Below are positions 34,752-42,897 of a stretch of 64,000 nt of DNA, piece by piece; position 1 is the stretch's first letter, and every line of letters starts with the position of its first letter. Under the pieces are notes generated by a model, which ran no database searches, had not been told where the DNA came from, and saw only the letters and a program-made list of their open reading frames with translations. The translations under genes were made by a program, and so were the position numbers. The DNA lies in the NCBI RefSeq assembly GCF_000422505.1, contig NZ_KE383867.1, positions 190,494 to 254,493 of the forward strand, written 5' to 3'. The DNA comes from Paenibacillus pinihumi DSM 23905 = JCM 16419 (GTDB lineage: Bacteria; Bacillota; Bacilli; Paenibacillales; Paenibacillaceae).

Positions 34752-36321
34752 TCACGAACGAGCCGCCAGCGGAATTCCGTTAGCAGCAGCTGCGCTAATC
34801 CTGAACGGACAAGGGTTGTCTGTCCAGGAGATTTATGAGGTCGCTTGCGAATCGAGAAAAGTTACGATTGCCGAAGCAGCGTTTGCACGGGTGGGAGCAT
34901 CCCGGCAGTTGATTTTTGAGCTGGCAGAGCAGAACATTCCGGTTTATGGCTTTAACCGCGGGGTTGGCTGGAACAAGGATAAGGTAATTGACAAGGCGTT
35001 TTTTGAGCGGTTCAACCGCAATATGATTTTGTCGCACAGTGCAGGTGTAGCGCCCTATGCCTCTGAAGCGGAGGTAAGGGCGGTCATGCTTGCCAGATTA
35101 AATACGCTGCTGCTCGGCTGCACGGGTGTCCAGCCTGCAATTGTTCAGCAGTATGCGGATTTTCTCAACCTGCATATTCATCCGCGTCTGCCGCTGAGAG
35201 GCTCGATCGGAGCAGCGGATATTACATTGCTCGCCCATATCGGCCTTGCTTTCATCGGTGAGGGAGAAGTGGAACTGGCGGGCAGGCCGATGCCGGCTTT
35301 GACAGCACTGGAGCAGGCAGGGCTGGCGCCGCTCGTTCTTGGTCCCAAGGATGGACTGGCAATTATCAGCTCAAATGCGCTATCCGCAGGAACTGCAGCG
35401 CTGGCACTCCATGAATGTACAGAGCTGCTGGAGCTTGCAGATATCATCTATACCCTTTCGTTGGAAGCGATTCGTGGCAATGTCAGCCCGCTCGATCCGG
35501 CAGTTCAGTTGAAGCGGCCTTATCCCGGCCAGTTGCAAAGCGCTGCCCGCATCCGGGCATTGTTGGAAGGAAGCGATCTGTGGACGGACTACAATGCACA
35601 ATCCTTGCAGGATCCGCTCAGCTTCCGCAATGCTTCCCAAATTCACGGGGCTGCCGGAGATGCATTGCACTATGCCATAGAGCAGCTTGAAATCCAGCTT
35701 AACAGTTCGGATGACAATCCATGTGTATTGCTGGAGGAGCGCAGGATTGTATCTTGTGCCAACTTCGAAGCGCTGCCTTGGACATTGGCGTTCGAAATGC
35801 TGGGCAGCGCCCTGCATCATTTGTCCAAGAGCTCAAGCTATCGGACGCTCAAGCTGGGTACACCGGCGTTTACCGGACTTACCCGTTTCCTGACGGCGGA
35901 TGAAAATTGTTCGATAGGCTATTGCACGCTGCAAAAGACGATTACTGCACTCGATACAGAAATTCGCCACCTGATCAACCCGGCTTCCTCCGACTACTTC
36001 TCCATTGCCGGAGATATTGAGGATCATGCTGCGAACTCTCCTTTTGTCGTTTCCAAAACAAGGGAGATTTTGGACAGGTTGCGCATTGTGCTTGGCATTG
36101 AGGCCATACACGCGGTGCAGGCGATCGATCTGCGCGGCGGCTTAAGGCTAGGGCGTGGTTCGCAGGCGGCCTATGCTGCGATTCGGACTGCTGTTCCCTT
36201 TCTGGCAGAGGACCGCAATTTGTCAGCAGATATTCAGCGTGCGTATGAATTGATGAAGAGCGGACAGGTGCTTGTCCAGGTTCGCACAGCGCTGCATGGC
36301 GGAGCTGCATCTTGTCCATAA
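34744..36321 (+). CDS. HAL/PAL-family lyase lacking the MIO triad (ergothionase-like candidate)
   Basis: 525 residues, aromatic amino-acid ammonia-lyase fold: VYGFNRGVGWNKD (Tyr loop; canonical YGVNTGFG), LPLRGSIGAADITLLAHIG, GPKDGLAIISSNALSAG, QDPLSFRNASQIHGA, LNSSDDNPCV. In HutH/PAL the MIO electrophile forms from Ala-Ser-Gly in GSVGASGDLAPLAH; here the stretch is GAAD, one residue shorter with no Ser-Gly, so MIO cannot form. From memory, ergothionases (trimethylamine lyases) are HAL relatives that work without MIO. ATG 34744 overlaps the DUF917 stop. Substrate unproven; a plain histidase is unlikely. Confidence 0.85.
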   Translation: MSDHERAASGIPLAAAALILNGQGLSVQEIYEVACESRKVTIAEAAFARVGASRQLIFELAEQNIPVYGFNRGVGWNKDKVIDKAFFERFNRNMILSHSAGVAPYASEAEVRAVMLARLNTLLLGCTGVQPAIVQQYADFLNLHIHPRLPLRGSIGAADITLLAHIGLAFIGEGEVELAGRPMPALTALEQAGLAPLVLGPKDGLAIISSNALSAGTAALALHECTELLELADIIYTLSLEAIRGNVSPLDPAVQLKRPYPGQLQSAARIRALLEGSDLWTDYNAQSLQDPLSFRNASQIHGAAGDALHYAIEQLEIQLNSSDDNPCVLLEERRIVSCANFEALPWTLAFEMLGSALHHLSKSSSYRTLKLGTPAFTGLTRFLTADENCSIGYCTLQKTITALDTEIRHLINPASSDYFSIAGDIEDHAANSPFVVSKTREILDRLRIVLGIEAIHAVQAIDLRGGLRLGRGSQAAYAAIRTAVPFLAEDRNLSADIQRAYELMKSGQVLVQVRTALHGGAASCP

Positions 36322-36415
36322 ATTCATTTAAGTTATGTACTGGCAGTGGTAGCTTGAACCCATTCGGAAAAACAGCCCGGCAAGGCTGTTCCATTAAGGA
36401 AGTGCGGAAATCATC

Positions 36416-37330
36416 ATGTCAGAGCAGAAATCAGCGTTGCTGGTCCTTCTGGGTGTAGCCATGCTGTGGGGGTTCAGCTATGTCGTCAGCGCTTTTTTGC
36501 TGCATTCATTTTCACCGATTTTGTTATCCTTCTCCAAAATGTGTTTGACCTGGCTATTCATGCTCAGCGTGCTTGTCAAGACAGGCAAACAAAGATGGCC
36601 CACCCGGAAAGAATGGCTGATTATATTGCTGTCGTCCATATTCGGCACCTTGATTCAGCAGCCTTTATATTTTATTGGCCTTCAGTATTCGACAGCTGCG
36701 AATGCTTCATTAATTTATGCGGTGGCGCCGCTTGCCGCCATTATACTGGAGCGCATCTTCCTCAAGGTCCGATTGACCGGAATTAAGCTGCTGGGCGGTT
36801 TCTTGGGGTTCCTTGGCGTACTCGTCATCGTCAGCTCGGGTGGGGCTTCCTTCCGAATTTCGATGGGGGATTTGCTGCTTCTGGCGGCGATGCTGGGCAT
36901 GACCATAAGCATGCTGTTTACTCCCTTGTTGGCGAAGAGCATGTCATCCGTATCGATATACTTCTATTCAGGACCCGTCGGGGTCCTCTTAATGGCGCCT
37001 TTAGCGGGGGGAGAAGCACTCACCGGACAGATCAAAGCAAGCGGGGACACCTTGGTCATCGTGCTATTGATTGTGCTGGGCATGACAACAGCACTGTCGG
37101 GTGTATGGTGGACGCAGGGAGTTGCGGTTGCCGGGCCTGGCAAGGCTGCAATGTTTATGAATATCCCGCCGTTTATCTCGTTAATAGCGGGTCATTTTAT
37201 CCTGGGCGAGCCTATATATACAGCGCAGTTGCTTGGAGGGGTTCTCGTACTGGCGGGGGTATACATCACGAATTCCAGGCGTCGCGGCCAGGGGGTTCCG
37301 CCGGTTAGCGAGGAAAGCCTGATTAGTTGA
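36416..37330 (+). CDS. EamA/DMT-family transporter of the lyase cluster
   Basis: 304 residues, ten hydrophobic segments in two EamA repeats (LLGVAMLWGFSYVVSAFLL; LLLLAAMLGMTISMLFTPLLAKSM). AAGGAAGTG site before ATG. It follows the lyase gene by 95 bases with no terminator between, and a strong terminator comes after, so it closes the DUF917-lyase-transporter operon. Could import the lyase substrate or export a product. Unlike the DMT protein at 3776 it has no riboswitch. Confidence 0.85.
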   Translation: MSEQKSALLVLLGVAMLWGFSYVVSAFLLHSFSPILLSFSKMCLTWLFMLSVLVKTGKQRWPTRKEWLIILLSSIFGTLIQQPLYFIGLQYSTAANASLIYAVAPLAAIILERIFLKVRLTGIKLLGGFLGFLGVLVIVSSGGASFRISMGDLLLLAAMLGMTISMLFTPLLAKSMSSVSIYFYSGPVGVLLMAPLAGGEALTGQIKASGDTLVIVLLIVLGMTTALSGVWWTQGVAVAGPGKAAMFMNIPPFISLIAGHFILGEPIYTAQLLGGVLVLAGVYITNSRRRGQGVPPVSEESLIS

Positions 37331-37358
37331 ATGATCGATAGAATAGATTTTGCATAAA

Positions 37359-37423
37359 CCATAACATGAGAAGGCATCGGCTGTGCATTGCACGCCCGGC
37401 GCCTTCTTGTGTTATGGCTTTTT
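37359..37423 (+). terminator. Terminator of the DUF917-lyase-transporter operon
   Basis: CCATAACA(TG)AGAAGGC...GCCTTCTTGTGTTATGG long stem followed by CTTTTT. Confidence 0.85.
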
Positions 37424-37517
37424 CCGGCTTGAGCCTGCTTGGGATTCTATGTTCTGTGATTGGGAAGTCTGGCATAAAAGTGAATATGTAAATAATTAAC
37501 AAGGAGGAGCCCGGGAG

Positions 37518-38180
37518 ATGATAAGAGCTTATGTATTTGATATATACGGCACATTAATTAATGAGGATACAATCGAAACAACCGCAGAGAAGCTGTACCC
37601 GGGACGGGGGAGGCTTCTTGGATCGATTTGGCGGGACAAACAGAACGAGTATACGTTCCTGAGACAAATAATGGGCCGTTACCGTCCCTTCCATCAAATT
37701 GCTCTCGATTCTCTTCATTTTGCGGCTAATGCCGCACATGTCATTCTAACGCCGGAGGCGGAAGCGTGGTTAATGGATGCCTACAATCATTTGCCCCCGT
37801 TTGACGATGCTGCTGTGCTCCTTCGCGAGCTTCAGCAAAATGGCAGGCGGACGGTAGCATTATCCAATGGCTCACCGGATCTGTTGTTTCCTTTGCTCCA
37901 GAATAGCGGGCTGGCAGCTTATTTTGATCTGGTCATCAGTGTGGATGAAATCAGGCAGTATAAACCTTCGCCTGCCGCTTACAGCCTGGCGCTGGATCAT
38001 ACCGGACTGAAACGGGAGGAAATGATGTTTGTTTCTGCTCACGGATGGGATGTCTCAGGTGCAGCAAGCTTCGGATTTCGTACTGCTTGGGTGAACCGGA
38101 GAGGGGAGCCGCAGGAGGAGCTGCAGCTTCCGCCAGATTTTGAGCTGAATAATTTGGCTGCGGTAGCTGAGACCTTGTAA
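37518..38180 (+). CDS. HAD-superfamily hydrolase, haloacid dehalogenase type II-like
   Basis: 220 residues; GGAGGAG site before ATG. Motif I FDIYGTL (nucleophile Asp; type II usually FDAYGTL), motif II ALSNGSP, motif III QYKPSP, motif IV VSAHGWDVSGAASFGF. In L-2-haloacid dehalogenases the last block is SSNAWD; here Asn is replaced by His, seen in other subgroup members, so dehalogenase activity is doubtful. Cytosolic. Own promoter and terminator. Confidence 0.85.
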   Translation: MIRAYVFDIYGTLINEDTIETTAEKLYPGRGRLLGSIWRDKQNEYTFLRQIMGRYRPFHQIALDSLHFAANAAHVILTPEAEAWLMDAYNHLPPFDDAAVLLRELQQNGRRTVALSNGSPDLLFPLLQNSGLAAYFDLVISVDEIRQYKPSPAAYSLALDHTGLKREEMMFVSAHGWDVSGAASFGFRTAWVNRRGEPQEELQLPPDFELNNLAAVAETL

Positions 38181-38235
38181 TGAACAGGCAGAGTTGAGGT
38201 GCGGGGCAATGAGGATATTTTCAGCCCGCCCAATA

Positions 38236-38271
38236 GAAAAGAGCGAAGCAACGGGGGGCTTTGCTCTTTTT
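38236..38271 (+). terminator. Terminator after HAD gene
   Basis: AGAGCGAAGC...GCTTTGCTCT stem then TTTTTG. Confidence 0.8.
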
Positions 38272-39034
38272 GTATTTCAATTCTGTTGAAACGTTATCGG
38301 ACGCAAGAAGAAGCAATGTTTAAAGGGTCGGATACTTAATCAATAGGGTACGAACATATATGGTATATTATTTTTTTGATGAATAGCCGGCATACTTGTT
38401 CGGGTTTAGGATTTGGAATCGGATCATTGATTTTTATTCTCATTTACTGTATCGTTGTAAGTCTTACGATTAATTTATAGAGGATCAATTGACATTCAGT
38501 TAATTGTATGATAAAACGTTTTCATTCTCCTCTAAAGCACAATTGTAAGTTTGCATACAGTTTTTATTTAAATTGTAAAAAAAACTTGGAATTATCGGAA
38601 GAGTACGTTATATTAGAGAAATAAGCTTTGAAGACGAAGTGATTATGTCAAGTTTTATGACACGAACATGTGATCGTGTGTTAAATTTTTATTAACAAAA
38701 CAACAAGAAGTGAATGAAATAAAGGTAAAAAATATACAATATGCTACAAAAGGTTGTACATTTGTTTAAAAAAAGTTAAAATGTTCACAGAATTGAACGT
38801 TTTTTTGACGAAGTGCGCTGAAATAGTGGTCATTGCTAATATATAATGCAATAGTATCAAATTGTTCGATAATGATCATATATTGAAGTTACAATAGCTG
38901 ACATGTGTTTCGGCAGGCTCCTTTGCGGAGTTTGCCGAAATGTCATGCATTTTAATGTATTCAATATACTATATTTAAAATTATGATTGATTTCGTCATT
39001 TTTTGAAATTAATTGTCGTTAAGGGTGATTAAAT
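38272..39034. other. 760-bp AT-rich region upstream of the Opp operon
   Basis: Markedly more AT-rich than its surroundings and without any ORF of note. TTGACA (about 38489), 17-bp spacer and TAAAAC is a possible promoter; runs such as AATTGTAAAAAAAAC and repeated ATATA/TTGTA words are frequent. Such a long leader suggests complex regulation or an unrecognised small RNA. A strong hairpin is listed separately. Confidence 0.4.
38899..38945 (+). promoter_or_regulatory. Hairpin in the 5' region of the Opp operon
   Basis: TGACA(tgtg)TTTCGGCA-gg-CTCC-tttgc-GGAG-tt-TGCCGAAA-TGTCA, a near-complete 17-bp stem with a bulge, about 90 bases before oppD. It is followed only by GCATTTTAATG, so it could be a weak attenuator or an mRNA-stabilising structure. 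Confidence 0.5.
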
Positions 39035-40024
39035 TTGAGTGAAGAACTGTTGAAAATTGAAAATCTTACAACATCATTTCGAATTGTTGACGATTATTAT
39101 GCGGCCGTAGACAATGTATCACTTACAGTCAAGAAGAACGAAATATTGGCGATCGTAGGGGAGTCCGGATCTGGCAAGAGCGCGCTTGCTTTCTCTGTCA
39201 TGGGCTTGCACACAAGAGCCAAAATGGAAGGGCATATTTACTACAAGGGTCAGGATATTGTGAACCTCCCTCCGTCCAAGCTGAATAAGCTTCGCGGCAA
39301 GGAGATGGGCATGATCTTCCAGGATCCTTTGTCTGCGTTAAACCCGCTTATGATAATCGGGGACCAGATCGAAGAGATATTGATCCTTCATAATTCCAAG
39401 CTGTCTCCCAAGGAAAGAAAGACAAAAGCGATCGATTTGCTTCAAAAAGTGGGTATTCCCCGTCCTGAACATACGTATACACAGTATCCCCATCAGCTTT
39501 CTGGAGGGATGCGTCAACGGGTTATTATTGCCATTGCGATTGCAAATGAGCCCAGCCTGCTGATTGCTGATGAACCGACGACAGCGCTTGATGTGACGAT
39601 TCAATTGCAAATTTTGGATCTCCTCCGCAAGCTGAAAAATGATATTAATGCCGGCATTGTTCTCATTACACATGATCTTGGCGTCGTTGCTGAGATGGCG
39701 GATCGTGTTGCGGTCATGTATGCCGGGCAAATTGTCGAAATTGCGGACATCTACAGCCTGATTTCTAATGCCCAGCACCCGTATACAAGATCGCTGCTTA
39801 ATTCGATTCCGGCGGGGAATGAAAAGCAGGACAAGCTTCATGTTATTCAGGGCATTGTGCCTTCACTGAAAAATCTCCCCCGCAAGGGCTGCCGGTTTAA
39901 AGCCAGAATTCCTTGGATTGATGAATCAGCACATGAAGAGAACCCGCAGATGCATGAGGTAGCACCAGGGCATTTCGTACGTTGCACCTGCTATAAGGGA
40001 TTTCACTTCCCTGATCACAACTGA
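39035..40024 (+). CDS. oppD: Oligopeptide-type ABC transporter ATP-binding protein (OppD)
   Basis: 329 residues; TTG start at 39035 after AAGGGTGAT. Walker A GESGSGKSA, Q-loop FQDPLSALNPLM, signature LSGGMRQRV, Walker B LLIADEPTTALDVT, switch THD. The C-terminal oligopeptide extension is present (HPYTRSLLNSIP, RKGCRFKARIPW, FVRCTCYKG), with Cys residues that in some members hold an Fe-S cluster; the pattern is incomplete here. First gene of a five-gene D-F-B-C-A importer operon. Confidence 0.92.
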   Translation: MSEELLKIENLTTSFRIVDDYYAAVDNVSLTVKKNEILAIVGESGSGKSALAFSVMGLHTRAKMEGHIYYKGQDIVNLPPSKLNKLRGKEMGMIFQDPLSALNPLMIIGDQIEEILILHNSKLSPKERKTKAIDLLQKVGIPRPEHTYTQYPHQLSGGMRQRVIIAIAIANEPSLLIADEPTTALDVTIQLQILDLLRKLKNDINAGIVLITHDLGVVAEMADRVAVMYAGQIVEIADIYSLISNAQHPYTRSLLNSIPAGNEKQDKLHVIQGIVPSLKNLPRKGCRFKARIPWIDESAHEENPQMHEVAPGHFVRCTCYKGFHFPDHN

Positions 40025-40038
40025 GGAGGATTAAGCTT

Positions 40039-40974
40039 ATGGCACTTCTTGAAGTCAAAGATTTGAAAGTCTATTTTCCAATCCGCACCGGCCTCTTCAA
40101 TAAACATACTGGTGATGTTAAGGCCGTGGATAACGTAAATTTATCAATAGAGCAAGGCATGACATATGGACTGGTAGGAGAGTCGGGCTCTGGTAAAACG
40201 ACGACCGGACGCGCAATTATCGGGCTGAACCAGATTACCTCCGGCAATGTGATGTTCAACGGGATTGATTTGGCAAAGGGCGGCCGGCGCAGCCATTTGA
40301 ATGTCCGCAGGGACATTCAAATGATTTTCCAGGACCCATACTCCTCGCTGAATCCAAAGAAGCGGGTATGGGATATTATTGCCGAGCCGCTGCGCAATTT
40401 TGAGAAGCTCTCGCCGCAGGAAGAGAAAAAGCGTGTGCTGGAGCTGCTGGAAAAAGTCAATCTGAGTCCGGAATCAATCTTCAAATATCCGCATGAATTT
40501 TCCGGCGGACAACGTCAACGGATCGGAATCGCCAGGGCGATTGCTTTGAAGCCGAAGCTGATCATTGCGGACGAGCCCGTCTCCGCGCTGGATGTATCCG
40601 TTCAGGCGCAGGTACTGAATTTTATGCGGGAAATTCAGAAGGAATTGAACCTTACTTATCTTTTCATCAGCCATGATCTCGGCATTATCAAGCATATGTG
40701 CGACCGGATCGGCATCATGTACAAGGGTCGCTATGTGGAAGAAGGCACAACGCAAGATATATTCAACGACCCGCAGCATATTTACACGAAGCGTCTGATT
40801 GCCGCAATTCCGGATATTGATCCGACACGCCGTGAGGAAAGGCTTAAATTCCGCGATTCGGTAAAGACGGAATATGAGCAGGCTTACAGAGATTATTTCG
40901 ATGAAGAAGGCTTGGCCTATCCATTGAAATCCGTCTCTGCGACACATTCAGTGGCTTTGCCCGGGAGAGGTTGA
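40039..40974 (+). CDS. oppF: Oligopeptide-type ABC transporter ATP-binding protein (OppF)
   Basis: 311 residues; GAGGAGG site 15 bases after oppD. Walker A GESGSGKTTTGRAI, Q-loop FQDPYSSLNPKKRV, signature FSGGQRQRIGIARA, Walker B IIADEPVSALDVS, SHDLGIIKHM. Second nucleotide-binding subunit of the importer. Its TGA overlaps the next gene's ATG. Confidence 0.93.
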   Translation: MALLEVKDLKVYFPIRTGLFNKHTGDVKAVDNVNLSIEQGMTYGLVGESGSGKTTTGRAIIGLNQITSGNVMFNGIDLAKGGRRSHLNVRRDIQMIFQDPYSSLNPKKRVWDIIAEPLRNFEKLSPQEEKKRVLELLEKVNLSPESIFKYPHEFSGGQRQRIGIARAIALKPKLIIADEPVSALDVSVQAQVLNFMREIQKELNLTYLFISHDLGIIKHMCDRIGIMYKGRYVEEGTTQDIFNDPQHIYTKRLIAAIPDIDPTRREERLKFRDSVKTEYEQAYRDYFDEEGLAYPLKSVSATHSVALPGRG

Positions 40975-41942
40975 ATGATATGTGGAAGGTTATAGTACGA
41001 AGAGTTTTTGTCATGGTTCCCCAAGTTATTTTGCTGAGTGTTCTTGTGTTCCTGCTTGCAAAAGCGATGCCGGGGGACGCGCTCACCGGCATGATTGATC
41101 CGAGCATTGATCCGGCAGCGATTGAGGCACAGCGGGAGAAACTCGGCTTGAACAACCCATGGTATGTACAATACTGGGATTGGGTAACGAAAGCGGTCCA
41201 GGGCGATTTTGGCCAGTCGTTCCGCTTCAAGATGCCGGTATCGGATCTGATCGGCCAACGGCTGATGAATACCGTATGGCTGTCCCTGGCAACGCTGCTG
41301 CTCACGTATATGATTGCAATTCCGCTGGGTATCATTAGCGGACGCTACAACGACACGTGGAAGGACCGTCTGATTACGGGATATACGTACTTCGGATTTG
41401 CAGCGCCACTGTTTATTTTCGGGTTGCTGATGCTGTGGATTTTTGGTTTTACGCTGAAATGGTTCCCGACAGGCGGAAGCGTCGAGCCGGGTCTTGCTGC
41501 AGGCAGCTTCGCCTATCTGGCAAGCAAGTTTTATCATTTGATGCTTCCGGCAATGTCCATGGCCTTGATCGCAACGGTCACAACGGTTCAATACTTGCGA
41601 AGCGAAATTATTGATACGAAGCAAAGAGAATTTATTTTGACTGCAAGAGCGAAGGGTGCTTCTGAATCCCGTGTGTACAACCGTCACATTTTGCGCAACT
41701 CGCTATTGCCCATTGCCGCTTTATCCGGTTATGAAATCACGGGACTAATTGGGGGCTCGATCTTTATTGAGAGCATTTTCAGTTACCCGGGGATGGGCCA
41801 GCTGTTTATCAGCTCGATTATGATTCGTGATTTCAGTGTCGTGACAGCCTTGGTTCTGCTGTACGGAATTGCTTCTATTCTGGGAGCTTTGCTATCTGAC
41901 ATTATATTAAGTATTGTTGATCCGCGCATTCGGATTCAATAA
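40971..41942 (+). CDS. oppB: Oligopeptide-type ABC permease (OppB)
   Basis: 323 residues, six membrane segments with the N-terminal OppB/DppB signature (ILLSVLVFLLAKAMPGD) and the binding-protein-dependent permease EAA loop (RAKGASESRVYNRHILRNSLLP). Overlaps oppF by 4 bases, so translation is coupled. Confidence 0.92.
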   Translation: MNDMWKVIVRRVFVMVPQVILLSVLVFLLAKAMPGDALTGMIDPSIDPAAIEAQREKLGLNNPWYVQYWDWVTKAVQGDFGQSFRFKMPVSDLIGQRLMNTVWLSLATLLLTYMIAIPLGIISGRYNDTWKDRLITGYTYFGFAAPLFIFGLLMLWIFGFTLKWFPTGGSVEPGLAAGSFAYLASKFYHLMLPAMSMALIATVTTVQYLRSEIIDTKQREFILTARAKGASESRVYNRHILRNSLLPIAALSGYEITGLIGGSIFIESIFSYPGMGQLFISSIMIRDFSVVTALVLLYGIASILGALLSDIILSIVDPRIRIQ

Positions 41943-41969
41943 GAACTCCAAAACGCTGAGGTGAAGGAA

Positions 41970-42881
41970 ATGGGTAAGGCGAATGCGAATAATGTGACGC
42001 CTCAGCCGCAGAAATTTGAGAAGAGTCCGTCAGGACTCTCCATTCTGTGGCGGGAAATTATAAAAGATAAATTGGCGCTCATATCTTTAATATTCATCGG
42101 CCTGATTGTTGTTGCCGTATACGGAATCTCTCTGGTGCTGGACCAGAAACAAATCGTTACCGTCGATTTGTTCTCCTTGTATCAGAAGCCGTCCGCCCAA
42201 TTTTGGCTGGGTACGGACTATGGCGGCCGTGATGTGTTCGGGCAGTTGATCATTGGAACAAGAAACTCCTTGAGCATCGGTATTATTGTGACACTGATGA
42301 CCGGATTCATTGGTGTTTTGCTGGGTCTGATTTCCGGTTATTATGGCGGCACAATAGACAATATATTAATGAGGGTTCTGGATTTCTTCATGATTCTGCC
42401 TGCGATTATGGTTATTATTGCTTTTGTTACCGCTGTGCCGAATTACAGTATTGTGTCATTCTCACTCATTATGACGGCTTTCCTGTGGATGGGCATTGCA
42501 AGGATGATCCGTTCCAAGGCGCTGCAGGAGAGAGAATTGGAATATGTTCAAGCTTCCAAAACTTTGGGGTCTTCCGACTTCAAAATTATGTTTACCCAGG
42601 TGCTTCCGAACCTGAGCTCGATCATTATCGTTGCGATGACGCTGAACCTGGCCGCGAATATCGGTCTGGAATCCGGCTTGTCCTTCCTCGGCTTTGGTTT
42701 CCCTGAGAGCACGCCAAGTCTGGGGACACTCGTCAGCTATGCAAGAAATCCGCAGACGCTGGAATTCAGATGGTGGATCTGGTTACCTGCATCAATACTG
42801 ATTCTGGTATTGATGTTGAGTATAAATAATGTCGGTCAAGCGTTAAAACGCGCGACGGATGCAAGGCAAAGAAAAGGATAA
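41970..42881 (+). CDS. oppC: Oligopeptide-type ABC permease (OppC)
   Basis: 303 residues; ATG 41970 follows GAGGTGAAGG (in-frame GTG 41961 is the alternative). N-terminal TM, then LGTDYGGRDVFGQLIIGTRNSL, the OppC/DppC signature, and EAA loop (QASKTLGSSDFKIMFTQVLPN). GFPESTPSLGTLVSYAR near the end is also typical. Confidence 0.92.
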   Translation: MGKANANNVTPQPQKFEKSPSGLSILWREIIKDKLALISLIFIGLIVVAVYGISLVLDQKQIVTVDLFSLYQKPSAQFWLGTDYGGRDVFGQLIIGTRNSLSIGIIVTLMTGFIGVLLGLISGYYGGTIDNILMRVLDFFMILPAIMVIIAFVTAVPNYSIVSFSLIMTAFLWMGIARMIRSKALQERELEYVQASKTLGSSDFKIMFTQVLPNLSSIIIVAMTLNLAANIGLESGLSFLGFGFPESTPSLGTLVSYARNPQTLEFRWWIWLPASILILVLMLSINNVGQALKRATDARQRKG

Positions 42882-42897
42882 AAGGGAGGAAAAGTAA

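Noticed and set aside
34744-36321. Histidase (HutH) call for the HAL-family gene
   Set aside because: The MIO triad is absent and no hutU, hutI or hutG neighbour exists.
38336-38352. Possible third copy of the AATTCCnATAGGATTA motif (TAATCAATAGGGTAC) upstream of the Opp operon
   Set aside because: Only partial agreement, no matching promoter spacing or hairpin after it; not enough to join the two-leader regulon.
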